From Chaunax sp. Z400 (lineage: Eukaryota; Chordata; Actinopteri; Lophiiformes; Chaunacidae), in the NCBI GenBank assembly GCA_037577475.1, contig CM075194.1, positions 21,748,492 to 21,812,491 on the forward strand: DNA of 64,000 nucleotides, in the 5' to 3' direction. The position numbers and the translations under genes were made by a program. Shown here piece by piece: positions 23,991 to 35,806 of this stretch; the stretch's first letter is position 1, and every line of letters starts with the position of its first letter. The notes under the pieces are model-generated. The model did not search any database. It was not told the DNA's origin and was given only the letters and a program-made list of their open reading frames with translations.

Positions 23991-24454
23991 AGCATCTTTC
24001 ATGCAAAATTGGAATAGAAAATGCTTAACAGTGTAATAAAAAACACACAAAAAAGAGTTGATGGGTCTCAGCATAGTAACATTAGCATTTTTTTTCTTTT
24101 TATCATTTGTCATAAAACCTACTATTTTGAATTCAGATATGTGAAATTCTTTAAATCTCTTGTGAGAACTTTCCTTCACTCATGAGGAATATTTTTTTGG
24201 TTCTTGAAGCAGCAGAATAGTTGAATAAAGTAGTAGATAAATGAATAATATGTGTCAAAAATGCCATCTCTAATATAACTTTCTGTCACTCAAATTTCAA
24301 CAAATGTTGGATGGACTGTGATAAAATGAGGCTGAATAGTGAATTCATATTACACATGAAGATTTGTGCTATTTTTGCAAGTTTGTTTTTCTTTCCAAAT
24401 CAAATATTTACATATAAAAGAAAAAAAACACATAAATCCACCAATTGTGCATAA

Positions 24455-24640
24455 TAAAAATAATACATTTTATTTATAAAGCGCTTTTCAAAATACTCAA
24501 AGACGCTTAACATGTCCAGAAATAACAGGAGAACAACATATCTAAAAATGAATCAATATCAGATATGGAAAAAAACAAATGTAAACAACTCAAATGAGAG
24601 CAACAAATAACAAATTACATCACACTTAAACATTAAAAGC
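24455..24640 (-). repeat. SINE/LINE 3' tail, minus strand
   Basis: Minus-strand reading gives AGCGTCTTTGAGTATTTTGA, then AAAGCGCTTTATAAATAAAA and an ATT-rich tail. This closely follows the common teleost retroposon tail 'gtctttgagtatctagaaaagcgctatataaataaaa'. The A-rich plus-strand stretch up to about 24,640 is probably its upstream part. No tRNA head is seen, so it looks 5'-truncated. Confidence 0.65.
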
Positions 24641-27600
24641 ACATGCATGAGCGTGTCGAGCTCTCTGTGTGTCCTGTAGGTCGCTGTGAGTCAGACGATG
24701 AGAAAATATTCCAGCAATATTTAAACCATATTGAAACATTGCAAAAATGCATCCATAGACCTTAAAGCATTAAATCACACTGATGGAGAGGGTGTGGTTT
24801 AAAAAGGCTCAGTTATGGGTAAAAATGAAAAACCCAATGGAATATTCACGTTTCCATCACATGTTGTGGCTCTGATGAATTATTTTCGTGTTTTCATCAC
24901 ATACTTGCTTTAATGACAAAATCATATTGTTAGATTAATAATCATATCAAGATCATTTATTCATAAATCATTTACTCATCTTATGAATTAAAAAGAATTC
25001 CAGAATAAGCTCAGGAGAAATGTAATGAGGAATGCGATCATAGGCCTACATTTATCTTAAGGTCAAGCCAGGAAGTAGCTCTGCCATGCAGAGTTTGATT
25101 GATAATGTCAGTGTTTACTTTCATATTCACATTACCAAATGTCTTACATGAATAATTTAATATGATAATCTTATATCACGATGCTTCATGGCCTTACTGG
25201 GCATACTGGAATGATGTGTCTCTATAGCTGGTGAGTAAAATCTCATTATTCTATATTTTCCTTAATAGATTATGTATTTTATATAATTATCAGACAGGAG
25301 TAATGTATCAAAGTACAGACCCAATGGTGAAAAGAAATTAATTCTACTTCGAGAAACCAGCTAAGCAGTAAAATCACACAATGTATGGTAATAAATGCAG
25401 CTCCTCAATATTGGCTTTTGACTATTCTAATCCACCACTGGAGGACTATCAAGCTTTTGATTGAGGATCTAGTGTATCTGGGGTAAAACCAGATGATCTG
25501 AAAGTCTCCTCTATTGTCTTTTTGAATTGAACTAAATAAGTACGCTCCCTATCAAAGTTGATGAAAGTGTCTCTGAAAGTATGACAGCAGAAAAGCTCTC
25601 CGTGTTCATTTGTGCTGCTGCTGCTCGTGTCAGTAAGAGGAGCAAACCTTCTGGCCTCTGAAGCTCTTTTCTTCCTCAGTCAGACCATCAGCTAAATTAT
25701 GCTAAAGCATTTCTGTCTGCCTCAAGGCTAGAGCTTTGATTGCCTCATCAATAGCAGCCAGCCCTCCACGCCAAGTACGACTCTGTATCTGAAAGGCATG
25801 CCAATCAATCATAGACACAAACTTTTCCATCTGGTAGATGCTGTAAACCCACGGAGTTCAGCCTGACGGCTTCAGACTGCAAAGCATCTTCCTTCATCTT
25901 CATGCTAGCACCAACCCCTCTGGTCATAGACTTGCCATTTCCTCAGCTGTGTCCTGTAAACACCTATAGCCTAATGGCCCTCAGTGTGCATCCTTGCCCT
26001 TTGAGGTGGCAGCATCCTCACTCCTTATATGAGTTTGTCCTTTACTGGGTAAAGAATAACCCAGTCCTGCGCATTGTGTTGTTGTCAGTGTAGATTCTAA
26101 ATGAGTGCAACTCTAAGGCAGATGGATTATGCTACGACTGCATGTTAACACAGCCACCACTCCTAGATACGGCGGATCTGAGGTGTTGAAAGGGCGCTCT
26201 GGTTTGTGGAGCTGCTTCTTCATGTGACACCGGCCTCGTTAAGAGCCTCTCATTTATGAGCTGCCGGTTTTGCAATCTGGCTATATAGGGGCGCCGGAGC
26301 GGGAAAATAAATACATCACACACCCGAGCTGTGAATGCACAAATATGAATGCACAAATGCATTCACAGCCAGGTGCATTCTCTCTAGCTTATGCATTGTG
26401 GGGAAAAAATGGGACTGTCTGTCCCACTTCATAAACCAGTCAGATCTTTTAGTCATTCTAAGCTGTCAATGCCTCCTACTTTTCGAAGCCTGTCAAATCT
26501 GGTCAAGCGATGTGTCAGTATAGAAGAGGCCGATTAGCTTTGCTTACTCTCTCCTTCACTGCTCACTCCAATAACAGATAGATGCCTAGCAGCATTTCCT
26601 GCCCTTGCTGGACTCCCTTCACCCGTCTCCCACTCCTCCCCTCTCATTGCGTTTTTTTGGCGGTTGAGTTTTCACCACGCAGAAGGTTCTGCCGGTGAAG
26701 TGAAGGGTGTAAGAAACATGTTCCAGTGGGCTGTTGTAAAGTTGTTTTCCATTTTTCCCCTGTGAGCTCATTTGAGGCGAGATGCGGAGAAATTGAATGA
26801 GTAAGGAGCCACATCGGGTCGGTTCAGCTCAGTTCACTGTTCTTTCATTCTACACTTCTCCCTCTTCCTGATAGCATTCTCAGCACCGCCGTTATGACTG
26901 ACAGGGCTTATCATGCATCATATGGAGTTTGGTAACAAAGTAGGGAACTTTAAAAATGTAAATAGTTAAAAAAAAAGATAAAAGATGGTTTCTACAGCTG
27001 GAGTGTGACTGTATTTCAGAGACTGGAATTCAGGCTGCACAAAAAAGTTGAAGCTCTGAAAAAGACTTTTAAAAAGACCTGTTGGCGGACCTGGGGTAGT
27101 ACAGGTAAATAAAGCATCCTGTACTTTACGAGTCAAATGTCCAGGTGTGGTGAACACTGGGTTCGCGACTCATCACATACCAGTCATTATTCATGTAAAC
27201 ACATAGCCCACCAGTAAGACAGACGGTAGCCCCAGCTAGGATTAGCCTTTAGCTTTGAGAGAACTCCAGACGGCTTGCACCGCTTCCTCCTTCTCCCACC
27301 CTGCTCACGGCGCCTCCTCCCCTGTGCGACCGTGGGACGCAGTGCCGTAGTGGCAGTATGGCCGCAGAGTAATCCAAGTAGTTTTCCCATCAGTGCTGTT
27401 GACAGAGGTGAACTATTCCACGAACCTATTTCTAAAAGGGTGCCACGGTCATCGGACAGTAACAACAGCTAACGTTTAAACAAGCACCTATGTGTCACAA
27501 GCGTGAGACGCCTCTGCATCGCCATGCGCCACCATCTAAGTCCCATGTGAAATCAATGGGACTTGACAGTCTACCATCTGACAGTCTACCACAACTTTGA

Positions 27601-28609
27601 TGTTTTTGGTGTAATTATAGTGTTAGCGTTTTAGTGACACACTCCAAAGAGAATGTCAGGAAAATCAAAAGCAGGGGGTGCACTCAACAGTCCAGCGATA
27701 GCGAAGACCAGTTTGCATGTGCGTGACCACACGCACACTAATCTGTCAAGGCTATAGCTCCCATTAACAGCGTTACTGAAGCATGAGAGCACAAATAGCC
27801 ACATGCTGCTAAGATGAGCCCTAACGTCCCTGTCAAAATGAATCTGGGGCCCCTTGCTCAGCGAGTCCTGCAAGACAGTCCCAGCCGAGATAACGAGCAG
27901 CACAGTCTGCGTGTTCGCCAGCTACTGCTGGTTAGCAGTTTAATTTGCTAATCAATAAGTCAGTCAATTATTCAACTTACCTATTAGTTACTTGTGCACA
28001 CAGCAATGTGTGCTTTGCGCCTCCAATCACAAAACACAAGGGTCACTTTAATTAAATATGTAAATTGTAACAGCTTTCTGCTCCCTGCTGTTCCTCTCCA
28101 CCTCTTCATCAATGTCTGTTTTTGCCCTCGTTACAGCGGCGCTCGCTGCCATTGACATGCAAATTGGCTCCATCTCGATCATCTCTCTCTTGTTGTCTCC
28201 CTTCCCCACTGCTAATTAAACTGCAGCATACTGAACAAGGGAAAAGCATCTAGTAGGGCTCTGATAGGCTGCTAATGTTTCCTCATCAAGGGTCATTAAT
28301 CACACTTTGAGAAAGCTAAGAGACAAAGTTTCTCAGCGTCAGTCTGCTGGTGGGACAAGACTGCTCCGACATCAGTGCTACATCTGTCCGATCTTTACCA
28401 ACATTCTGTCTAGTTCGCTAAAAGAGCATGTAGGATTTTAAAAAGTCCAAACTTCACTATGAAAATGGTATAAATGATTTGCATTCTATTTATGGGGGAA
28501 AATGGGTGTTAGCAAGCACCATGGTAGTGACAACAACAACATAACCAATAAGCAAACCTGCTGTTTCTTCTTCTTTGGAAAAGGCAGACTATGCTGCTAA
28601 GACTCTTTA
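24641..28609. other. Single-copy noncoding stretch
   Basis: No element or gene recognised in about 4 kb. A small direct duplication (GACAGTCTACCATCT followed by GACAGTCTACCACAA) lies at about 27,565-27,594. Opposed open frames at 27.2-27.5 kb lie in a GC-richer patch and have no motif. Confidence 0.45.
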
Positions 28610-28614
28610 TTATT

Positions 28615-28680
28615 AATTATAATATATATTAATATAATATTAATCCTATATATTATAATATAACTAATTAATAAGTATTT
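28615..28680. repeat. AT-only low-complexity tract with internal palindromes
   Basis: Almost pure A/T built from ATTAATAT and TATAATAT words, which pair with one another. No flanking element identified. Confidence 0.8.
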
Positions 28681-28829
28681 TTTAGTTTGATACTGTGCTG
28701 GTATTCCATCCATTTGTTCATTTTACACCAGTTATCCAGGTTGAGTAAAGAGCACAGAGTAAAAACATTTTCTAGCTCCCATGTTCATTTGAACAGCTTC
28801 ATCCTTTGAAGCAATTGTGGTGTCACAAC

Positions 28830-29030
28830 ATATCTGGTGACTTATCTTCGCTTTGAGGTCATGTGATCACCCATTTTTGTTTGTCGGTCTGATTTGTTTG
28901 TTTGTTCCCAAAATATCTTGAAAGATTGTGACCCGGTTTTGATCAAATGCTGTGTAGGAAGTGGAACTTGGACCAAGAAGGACTTGATGAATTTTGAACC
29001 TACATTGTGAACCCTTTCTGTAAAATATGA
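28830..29030 (+). repeat. Dispersed teleost repeat relic ('GTTTGTTTGTTC...CTTGAAAGAT' type)
   Basis: GGTCATGTGATCACCCATTT is followed by TTGTTTGTTTGTTCCCAAAA, then TCTTGAAAGATTGTGACC and GGTTTTGATCAAATGCTGTG. This follows a common fish dispersed repeat ('...aacttgaaagattattgacggattttgatgaaattt...'). The possibly related 54.4-kb copy has the same order of words. Class unknown to me; it is not coding. Confidence 0.5.
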
Positions 29031-29639
29031 CGTGGTTACGATTAATAAAATGTATTACATTTGATGCCAAATTTACAAGAAGGCATAAATGATTATAACT
29101 TTGCCATAGATGTTTTGAAAAGTTTAAGTTTCTCCTGAAAATTGCATGGTTCTTTGGAGCGTCTGTGGATATTGTGGTTACTAGTTCAGTGGTGAAATCA
29201 GCTGAAACAGAGGGTGAGAGCACCCAAACATGAAATTTGCATTACAGTGAACCAAACACAGTCCATTGTGTCTATAATGTGGCGTGTTGTTTAAGAGGAG
29301 GGCGAGTCGTCCGTCAATGTGGCCCAAGACAAATGAGCTTTTACACTTCTGTAAGGATGTGACCACATGAGGCTTGGACCTCCTCAGAATGTGGTCTGGG
29401 TGTTCTGATCTCAAATGCATTTGAACCTAGACTTACAGCAGTCCACTTGTAAAAGGTTCAGCCAGGACACATGTTGATACCAGGTCTGAACAGGCTCTGT
29501 GTTGCATATTGTGTTGTGAGTAATAGAATAATGCGTTGCATCGTACATAATGGCCCGATGCAACTGTAATCAGAGATTCATAAATATACAGCATAATGGG
29601 GAAGTCAGCAGAAAACAGAGACACATGCAAATAGAGCAG

Positions 29640-30240
29640 CATTAAAAAGCGATCAGCCTTATTGCTCCATGAACATCATTTTCACTGAAGCTGCAGACAT
29701 AAGGGATTCTTTACCGTGCTATCTTTTAATAATGCCATATGTTGCTTGTGTGACTTTTTGCTGCTCTCCTTGCTCAGGTTATTTAGTTTCAAAGGTGGTG
29801 CAAAGTAAGCAACTTCCTGCAGATTTCCATAAAATGTCCGGTTATTTCTCCTGATGGGATTTTAGCTGGAACTCTTTTCATGTTTGTAAGCTTGTTATTT
29901 CGGGGCTCCGTGTGCGTGATGCTGATTTTACGGTGATCGGGAAAAAAAGCAGGAAACACAATTGTTAATGTCCAGTTTATCATTTTCTCTGGGGTCAAAT
30001 AAATGTCTGCTCCTCTTAAAATACAACAGAGCAAACATCAGCCGGATCTGATTATGCAAATGATACAAAAATCATATTAATAATATTCATGAGATTATGA
30101 TGATTTTTACAAATGTTCATCTCCTCATCGACTAGAGACGGAAAATGAAGTTGACCTTTGAATCGGCTCAATATGCGACAGCATAACAGCATCGCTTAAT
30201 GGAAGTCAAGCACAATGCATCTGTGTCATTATTTATTTAT
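29640..30240. promoter_or_regulatory. Candidate conserved noncoding element (enhancer-like), unproven
   Basis: A repeat-free block with mixed composition and several homeodomain/POU-like words. These include a perfect octamer ATGCAAAT inside TTATGCAAATGATA (about 30,054-30,061), ATTAATAATATTCATGA, and paired AATCAT/ATGATT words. Octamers bind POU factors in vertebrate enhancers. Without an alignment there is no evidence of conservation, and such words also occur by chance in AT-rich DNA. Confidence 0.22.
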
Positions 30241-30767
30241 TTAGTGACATGGCATTTCGATTAAATTCTTTGCACTATTGTTGCTGCGTGTCGTACCGGA
30301 CGGTAGTCAACACTCCTCCTACATTGCTGCAGGGGTTGGCTGTGCTGTTCAGCTGGTTTTAAGGCTAGAGTAGCAGGACTGTGGCTAAATGTCACAGGTT
30401 TGAATCCTTGATCATGTCTATTAATATTCATCAGTTTTATCACCCAGCTCTGACAGACGCAGCTACTGACAAACTGCGTTTTCTTTGGTTGAACGTCGGC
30501 TTTATCACTTTCAATATTGTGCTCAATAATGTTTTAGCACTTTAATGTTTTATTTAAAGGGCAATTGTTCCTCCTTCTGTTAGATGAATTGAGGTGCGCT
30601 CTCTTACAAATCTGCAGAAGAGTTTCATCATATGCTCTTTTAGAATCTTTTCCACTTTTACCAGAAACAATGTGAGGTAGAGTCACTTCATCAAACATTT
30701 ATCAAACGCTTAACAAATTTAAAACTCTGTATCATCTTGGGAAATCGACAGAACAGCATCATTAATC

Positions 30768-30905
30768 TTGGCGGTGGTTGTGTGCTTAGCAGTGCTGGCA
30801 GGTGAAAATCCTGGAGCTCAACCTTCTTTTTGTGGACTTACATCTTCTCCCATGGTTAGGCTGAGTTTTGGGCATCAGCCCAAGAATGTGCAGGTGCAGT
30901 GGACC
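30768..30905 (+). repeat. Highly decayed SINE-like relic
   Basis: The order of words GGCGGTGGTTGTGTGCTTAG, CTGGAGCTCAACC, TTTTTGTGGACTTACATCTT, then AATGTGCAGGTGCAGTGG parallels the head and first part of the SINE at 7 kb. Divergence is high and boundaries are approximate. It abuts a LINE relic in the same orientation. Confidence 0.4.
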
Positions 30906-30917
30906 GAGGAAACTTAG

Positions 30918-31380
30918 ATATCAATTGTTGGTTGTATCTCTGTTAGTGAACTAAATACTTCATCACAAATAGATCCTCAAAGACATTTTCCACATTTTCA
31001 GAGGAACTTCAGTGGTAGGCTGACACCACTGAGGAGCACCACAGAACGCCACAGGAAGGGTTTTCTACCAGTGGCCATCAAACTAAATAACTCCTCCCCC
31101 TTCTGCAGGAGGTACCCTCAGAACAATAATACACCCATGATATGTGCAATACTAGTTTTTCAACATCGTGTGCAAGATTACTTCATTATTATCATGCACA
31201 GAATTACTTAGAATTCATGTGCGATATTATGTTCAGTGTTATTATCATGTACATTACTGTGTTAAATATGTGCACTACTACATTCATCATCAGGAGCAGT
31301 ATTACTCTTTATTACTCTTCTATATCACTGTCAATATTACTTTCAATGTCATTGTAAATTTCCCCACTGTGGGACTAATA
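30918..31380 (+). mobile_element. LINE 3' end: ORF2 C-terminus and 3' UTR
   Basis: An open frame from about 30,918 to 31,209 includes GRLTPLRSTTERHR followed by KGFLPVAIKLNNSS. This matches the conserved C-terminal end of teleost LINE ORF2 proteins ('...LTPLRS(S)TERHR+SF(L/F)P.AI+L.N'). No reverse transcriptase is present, so it is 5'-truncated. The AT-rich 3' UTR ends TTCCCCACTGTGGGACTAAT then AAAGGGATATC, a common fish LINE terminus, and runs directly into TTATC pentamers. It probably belongs to an L2/CR1/Rex-type clade; clade not certain. It is not a functional gene. Confidence 0.75.
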
Positions 31381-31662
31381 AAGGGATATCTTATCTTATC
31401 TTATCTTATTCTCATTACTGCTTTTCTATTTCCATTTTAGTTTATTTTTTAGTTTACTTTCTTACTTGTCTTATTTCATCTTATTTTATCTTATCATATT
31501 TTATTTTATTTTATTTTATCTTATTTCATCTTATCTTATCTTATCTTATCATATTTTATTTTATTTTATTTTATTTTATTTTATTTTATTTTATTTTATT
31601 TTATTTTATTTTATTTTATCTGATCTGATCTGATCTGATCTGATCTGATCTGATCTGATTTT
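31380..31662. repeat. Block-structured pentanucleotide array (TTATC, TTTTA, CTGAT)
   Basis: The tail of the preceding LINE end. It starts as TTATC units, passes through irregular TTATT/CATCT variants, becomes a long TTTTA block (about 31,550-31,618) and ends as eight perfect CTGAT/TGATC units (about 31,619-31,660). Confidence 0.93.
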
Positions 31663-31670
31663 AACTTATC

Positions 31671-33499
31671 TGTGAAAAGCTGATTGTATGATCCAGTGGG
31701 AATTGTGGGTGCTGGAAGATACCCTGCATCCCTGTTGAAGTACACTCTTCTTATATACTGTACATTCTCAACTGTTGGTCCCATCATAAATCTTTCAAAG
31801 CCAAATAAATGAAGCCTTGTAATGTAAAGTGTTAATTATGGATAAAGATCAGCAAAGGCTCCTCATTTATATTTTTATCCATATGTGAGTTTCATACATG
31901 ACTGACAGCTGCTGCTAATTGCCGCTGCACCAGAGACGGTTTTTCTGAGTCTATCACGTCCAGTCACACATGGACAGACCTCTTTCTAGACCTCTTTCCT
32001 GTGTGTCACAGGACTTGATGTGCAGTAGTGAATTTTACACAGCCTCCTCTGAATCATCTCTGTTCTCTAACTATAATCTTATTTTACAGCAGCTGTCTGT
32101 CTCTTTTATTGACATTATTTATTATCCAATAGGGCCCAACACAGTCTATATGTAGCCACCATGCATGACCATTAAATATTGCTCTTGCTTCTTCAATCAA
32201 CATCAGTCACATGAGGAGGTCCTTTCAGGGGAAATGGCATTTTTCTGGACGAAGCATTTATGCAAAACACACCGAGGCCTTGATGTGGAATAAAATGTTG
32301 TATATACTAACTCCAGCATCACATAATCTATCATGAAAATGTAATTCATTCTAAAAAAAAACCTGTCAAACTGCAACTGTACATCCCTTGGGTGTACAAA
32401 CATCAGCACATTACAGTCAGGACAGATTTATTCAGCAGCATACATGGATGATTGATTGTTGAGCACTATAATAAACACTAACACTCTCAGTTTGATACTT
32501 TGCATTTTGTAATTTTCCATAACTCCTTTTTCTTCTCTGGGGCCGTGGGCAACCTCCTCTCACTCCCAGCAAGTCAAATACAACAATGTAGTCAGTGGCC
32601 CTTGGCTTCAACATACCACACTGTGCTGTAGTTGCCCTGTAGCATCATGTCTTGAGGCGCCCCTCTACTGTAGAAGCATAAAGAATGAAACTGTGGGAGA
32701 AACCCTGTCTAAAACTAACCAAAACTGCACGTCAACAGGCCAAAAGTCATATCATATGAAAATGTTTGTCAGCAAGCTTGATTTTTATAACATGACATTT
32801 ATTATTGCAAGTAAGTAGAGGATTGTAGTTTCGAGCTTCAGGCTGATTTATGCTCAACATTAGAGATGAATACAGATGGAGTCTCCCGTCTGTACTCTGG
32901 GCTCATATCATCTGTATTTGTGCACGTTTTCTGAAAGCTCAAAGATGCGGACGATGTGTGAAATGGACAAAATGGAGCGCTGCCATCGGAAATCGTTGCA
33001 GTATTTGAAGCGCTGGGAGAAATAATGTGTTGTCATGGGAGAGGAGGGAGGAGGTGGGAGGGTTGCCCAATGCAAGCATGAAGTTCTGGACAAATTCATC
33101 AACATGCATGCACAGAAGACCTTTCTCTAGCTGCGTTGTTGAAAATTTTAAATGGGCCTTTATTCTGACATGTGTGGACCCACCTGATGTTCATCTGGCT
33201 AGCTAACAGGTTAACCATTTAGATGATTAATCCTATATACAAAGTGTTGGAAAAGAAAAATATTGGGCAAATATTGTGCATTGAGTGTTGCAATGTTAAG
33301 TGCACACTATTTTATATTCTCTTTTACAGTCTTGTAAAACTAGATCCATGGTAAACATGTCTCCAATGGTAGAGGCCGGCACAAAATCCAGTCCTGCCTT
33401 TGTGCAAAGATGCTTTCCAAAGTAATGTTTCCTTGGCTGCAACAAAGGTATAGTAAAACAGCTAAAGTCATTAATCAGACCTCAAGACCATTATTTAGA
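31671..33499. other. Single-copy noncoding stretch
   Basis: Nothing recognisable beyond short A and T runs. Confidence 0.45.
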
Positions 33500-33769
33500 G
33501 TTCTAGTTTGATTGTTTCCTGTTTTTGAAAGGTTTGCCTCTCATATATCATGTTTTGTTTTATACTTCCTGTCCTGTTTTACCCACCGTTTTGATTGTCC
33601 TGATTAGTGTTCTGCCCATAATGAGCCTCCTGTGTATTCAGTCCATGTGTTTCCACACTGTCAGTTAGTTTGTCCACATTTGTGTGTTTCATCTGTATTC
33701 CTGTGTGTGTTCTAGGTAAGATTATGTATTTTTCTTCTTAGTTTTTATTACTGTAAAGATTTTTTTTCA
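33500..33769 (+). mobile_element. LTR-like repeat copy, plus orientation
   Basis: The order of words is TTTCCTGTTTTTGAAAGGTT, CTCATATATCATG, TTTTGATTGTCCTGATTAG, CCTCCTGTGTATTCAGTCCA, TGTGTTTCCACACTGTCAG, GTTTCATCTGTATTCCTG. The same order is found, reverse-complemented, in the next 430 bases. The pattern fits a common teleost LTR-type repeat: a promoter-like 'TGTATATA' middle and a 'TTATTAAAG' end. This copy is the more degraded, and its 3' part is shortened. Family not assigned; no internal retroviral genes are present. Confidence 0.55.
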
Positions 33770-34195
33770 GGGGGGGGACTCAAATGCAAGACTCCAAGCA
33801 GGCAGGCGGAAAAAACACAAAAAGCAGGCTTTAATAACAAAGCGGAATCCAGACAATGACAACTGGCAGGTAACAAAAGAGGAAAAAGCAGACTGAGGCA
33901 AATCCAAAAACAAAATGAGAAATTCAGAAACAGAGAACAAACTGGTAGGCAGGGAGGACACAGCCAGGAATACAGATGAAACGCAAGCAGCAAGCATAGA
34001 CGGAGTGTCAAATGAAAGATGGAAAACACATGGAGTATATACACAGGAGGCTAATCAGGGACAGGTGAACCCAATCAGCGCAATCACAAAGGCGGGAAAT
34101 ACACAAACGTAGAAGGGGTAGAACACAGCATGGCACATGAGAGCAAAACCTTCTAAGTACAACAACTAAACAAAAACCCAGAAGAAAGACAGAAG
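33770..34195 (-). mobile_element. LTR-like repeat copy, minus orientation
   Basis: On the minus strand the sequence contains TTTTGCTCTCATGTGCCATG, GTGATTGCGCTGATTGGGTT, CTGATTAGCCTCCTGTG, TATATACTCCATGTGTTTTC, GTTTCATCTGTATTCCTGGC and, near its end, TTTGTTATTAAAGCCTGCTT. The last contains a polyadenylation-like ATTAAA. It aligns along most of its length with the neighbouring plus-strand copy, so the two form a large imperfect inverted repeat with 3' ends facing at a G8 run. Opposed open frames here are chance frames. Confidence 0.55.
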
Positions 34196-35368
34196 TGTTT
34201 TTGTACGGCTGAGAGTTGTGGATTTGATCCCCCATGTTTTAACTTTGGGAGTGCTCTTTTGGCCTCTGTAAACCAATCATCATATGGGAAACTGAACAGT
34301 CATATAACCTCCTGAGAAACTTGAAAAATTGTGATCTTGTCCTCTATGTTCTTACAGAAGTCATAAAATCGGCCCAACCTGGGACAAGGACTGCAAATTA
34401 GCAATGGCTAGAAGTCCTACATACAGAGCATCGGTTTCATTTTATTTTAAATGTAACCATGTTTACATGGATCGTCCCTGTTCAAATAAATTACTTGACT
34501 TAAGAATCCTCTGTGAAAGAATGAGAGCAGAAACAGGGATCTGAGAATAAATATCTGTGTTCTTTGCCGTTATTTGCACCTTTACATGTACAATCATTAA
34601 TTCTCTGCCTCATCCTTTCGTTCTCCTCCTCAAAATGACTATTTCTCTCCTCACCCGTCCTCCGGACGGAGGCTTTGTCAGCCACCATGCTCGGCCTGCT
34701 TTGTCAAAATGGTTAGCGTCCACAAAATCCACAGCTTCTCACTAAATCCTCCAGTTCTTCACCTTCCATGTGTCGGTAACCCCATTACAAATGAGATCAC
34801 CATGTTCTCAGCTTGACTTTATCTGGACGCCTGCCCTGCTCCCCTGGCAAACAGGGGCCGTAGGAGCCAAGGAGCAAATTGCATAAATAAGACTTTCTCT
34901 GCCTTTTCTTTTTAATACTTCCTGCTTCACTGGGTTTCCAATAAAGCCAACAGGAGGCTCACAAATACACATGCACCATGCATGCACAACAAGGAGCGGT
35001 GAGGGGGAAACGACAAGAGGCTGTAAAGAAACAGCAGTGACTATTTCATCAGTGCATTTTTCATACATGACACATTTAGTGTAAAATCTAACAGATGGCT
35101 GCACTGTGCAGCTTTGTGTGTTTGATGCTCCGTAAGGCAGAGTGAAGTTAATTAAATTTGTGGGAAGTTGGGGTGCTGAGGTGACTGCAGCAGAATGAGA
35201 GCATGCATATGGAGAGAAGCGCAGACAGAAAAAAGAAATGCTCATTTGACTATGATGTCTCAGGTGTACCACATGTGCATTAATCTAATGAATCCTCACC
35301 GGTCTGTATGATTGTAAACTACGATTCACTGCTGGGTCACATCTACATCCATGTAATACCTCCCTCTC
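34196..35368. other. Single-copy noncoding stretch
   Basis: Contains a 154-codon minus-strand frame (about 34,808-35,272). It has cysteine/serine-rich sequence, no domain and no plausible start or splice context, so it is not called as a gene. Confidence 0.4.
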
Positions 35369-35371
35369 ATA

Positions 35372-35803
35372 AGCCCCATTTCCACTACTCGACTCGACTC
35401 AACTCGACTTTTTTTGCGTTTCCATTGTGTAAAAAGTACCCGGTATCTGGCACTACTTTTTTAGCACCACCTCCGTTGGGGTTCCAAGTGAGCCGAGCAG
35501 GTACTAAAAGGTCATGTGAAACATTACAGACCACTGATTGGTCGATGCCCGGCATGCACAGAGTATCCTGCACAGCACAAATCAATGGCCGCCACACTAC
35601 TTTAGCTGCCGTAATTTTTTTAAATTGCGGCTGCTATATTGAGGAGGTGCAGACGTTCCTGTCTTAAAGAGCTGATGAGAGGATCATGAGAGGTGTGTGA
35701 GGAGGAACTATCCTGTTATGGAAAATGACCTGCAGAAAAGTACCCGATATAGTAAGGCGAGGCGAGTCGAGTAGAGCTGGTACTATGCAGTGGAAATGGG
35801 GCT
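35372..35803. mobile_element. Complete nonautonomous DNA transposon (MITE) with 15-bp perfect termini
   Basis: The left end AGCCCCATTTCCACT and the reverse complement of the right end are identical over 15 bases. Subterminal CGACTCGACTC words on the left are mirrored by GGCGAGTCGAGTAGAG on the right. Flanks carry ATA on both sides (35,369-35,371 and 35,804-35,806), a 3-bp target duplication. A 3-bp duplication is typical of PIF/Harbinger-type insertion, although that superfamily usually uses TTA/TAA. The internal 119-codon frame has no transposase motif. Both ends are intact, so this is the best-preserved element in the window. Confidence 0.8.
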
Positions 35804-35806
35804 ATA

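Noticed and set aside
29320..29500. Possible short hAT-like element (GAGGCTTGGACCTCCTCAG, then CTCAAATGCATTTGAACC)
   Set aside because: Only a few words recall a fish element; neither termini nor target duplication could be found.
34808..35272. 154-codon minus-strand open frame
   Set aside because: No domain, signal peptide or membrane pattern, no splice or promoter context, and composition like its surroundings. A frame this long is expected by chance in 64 kb.
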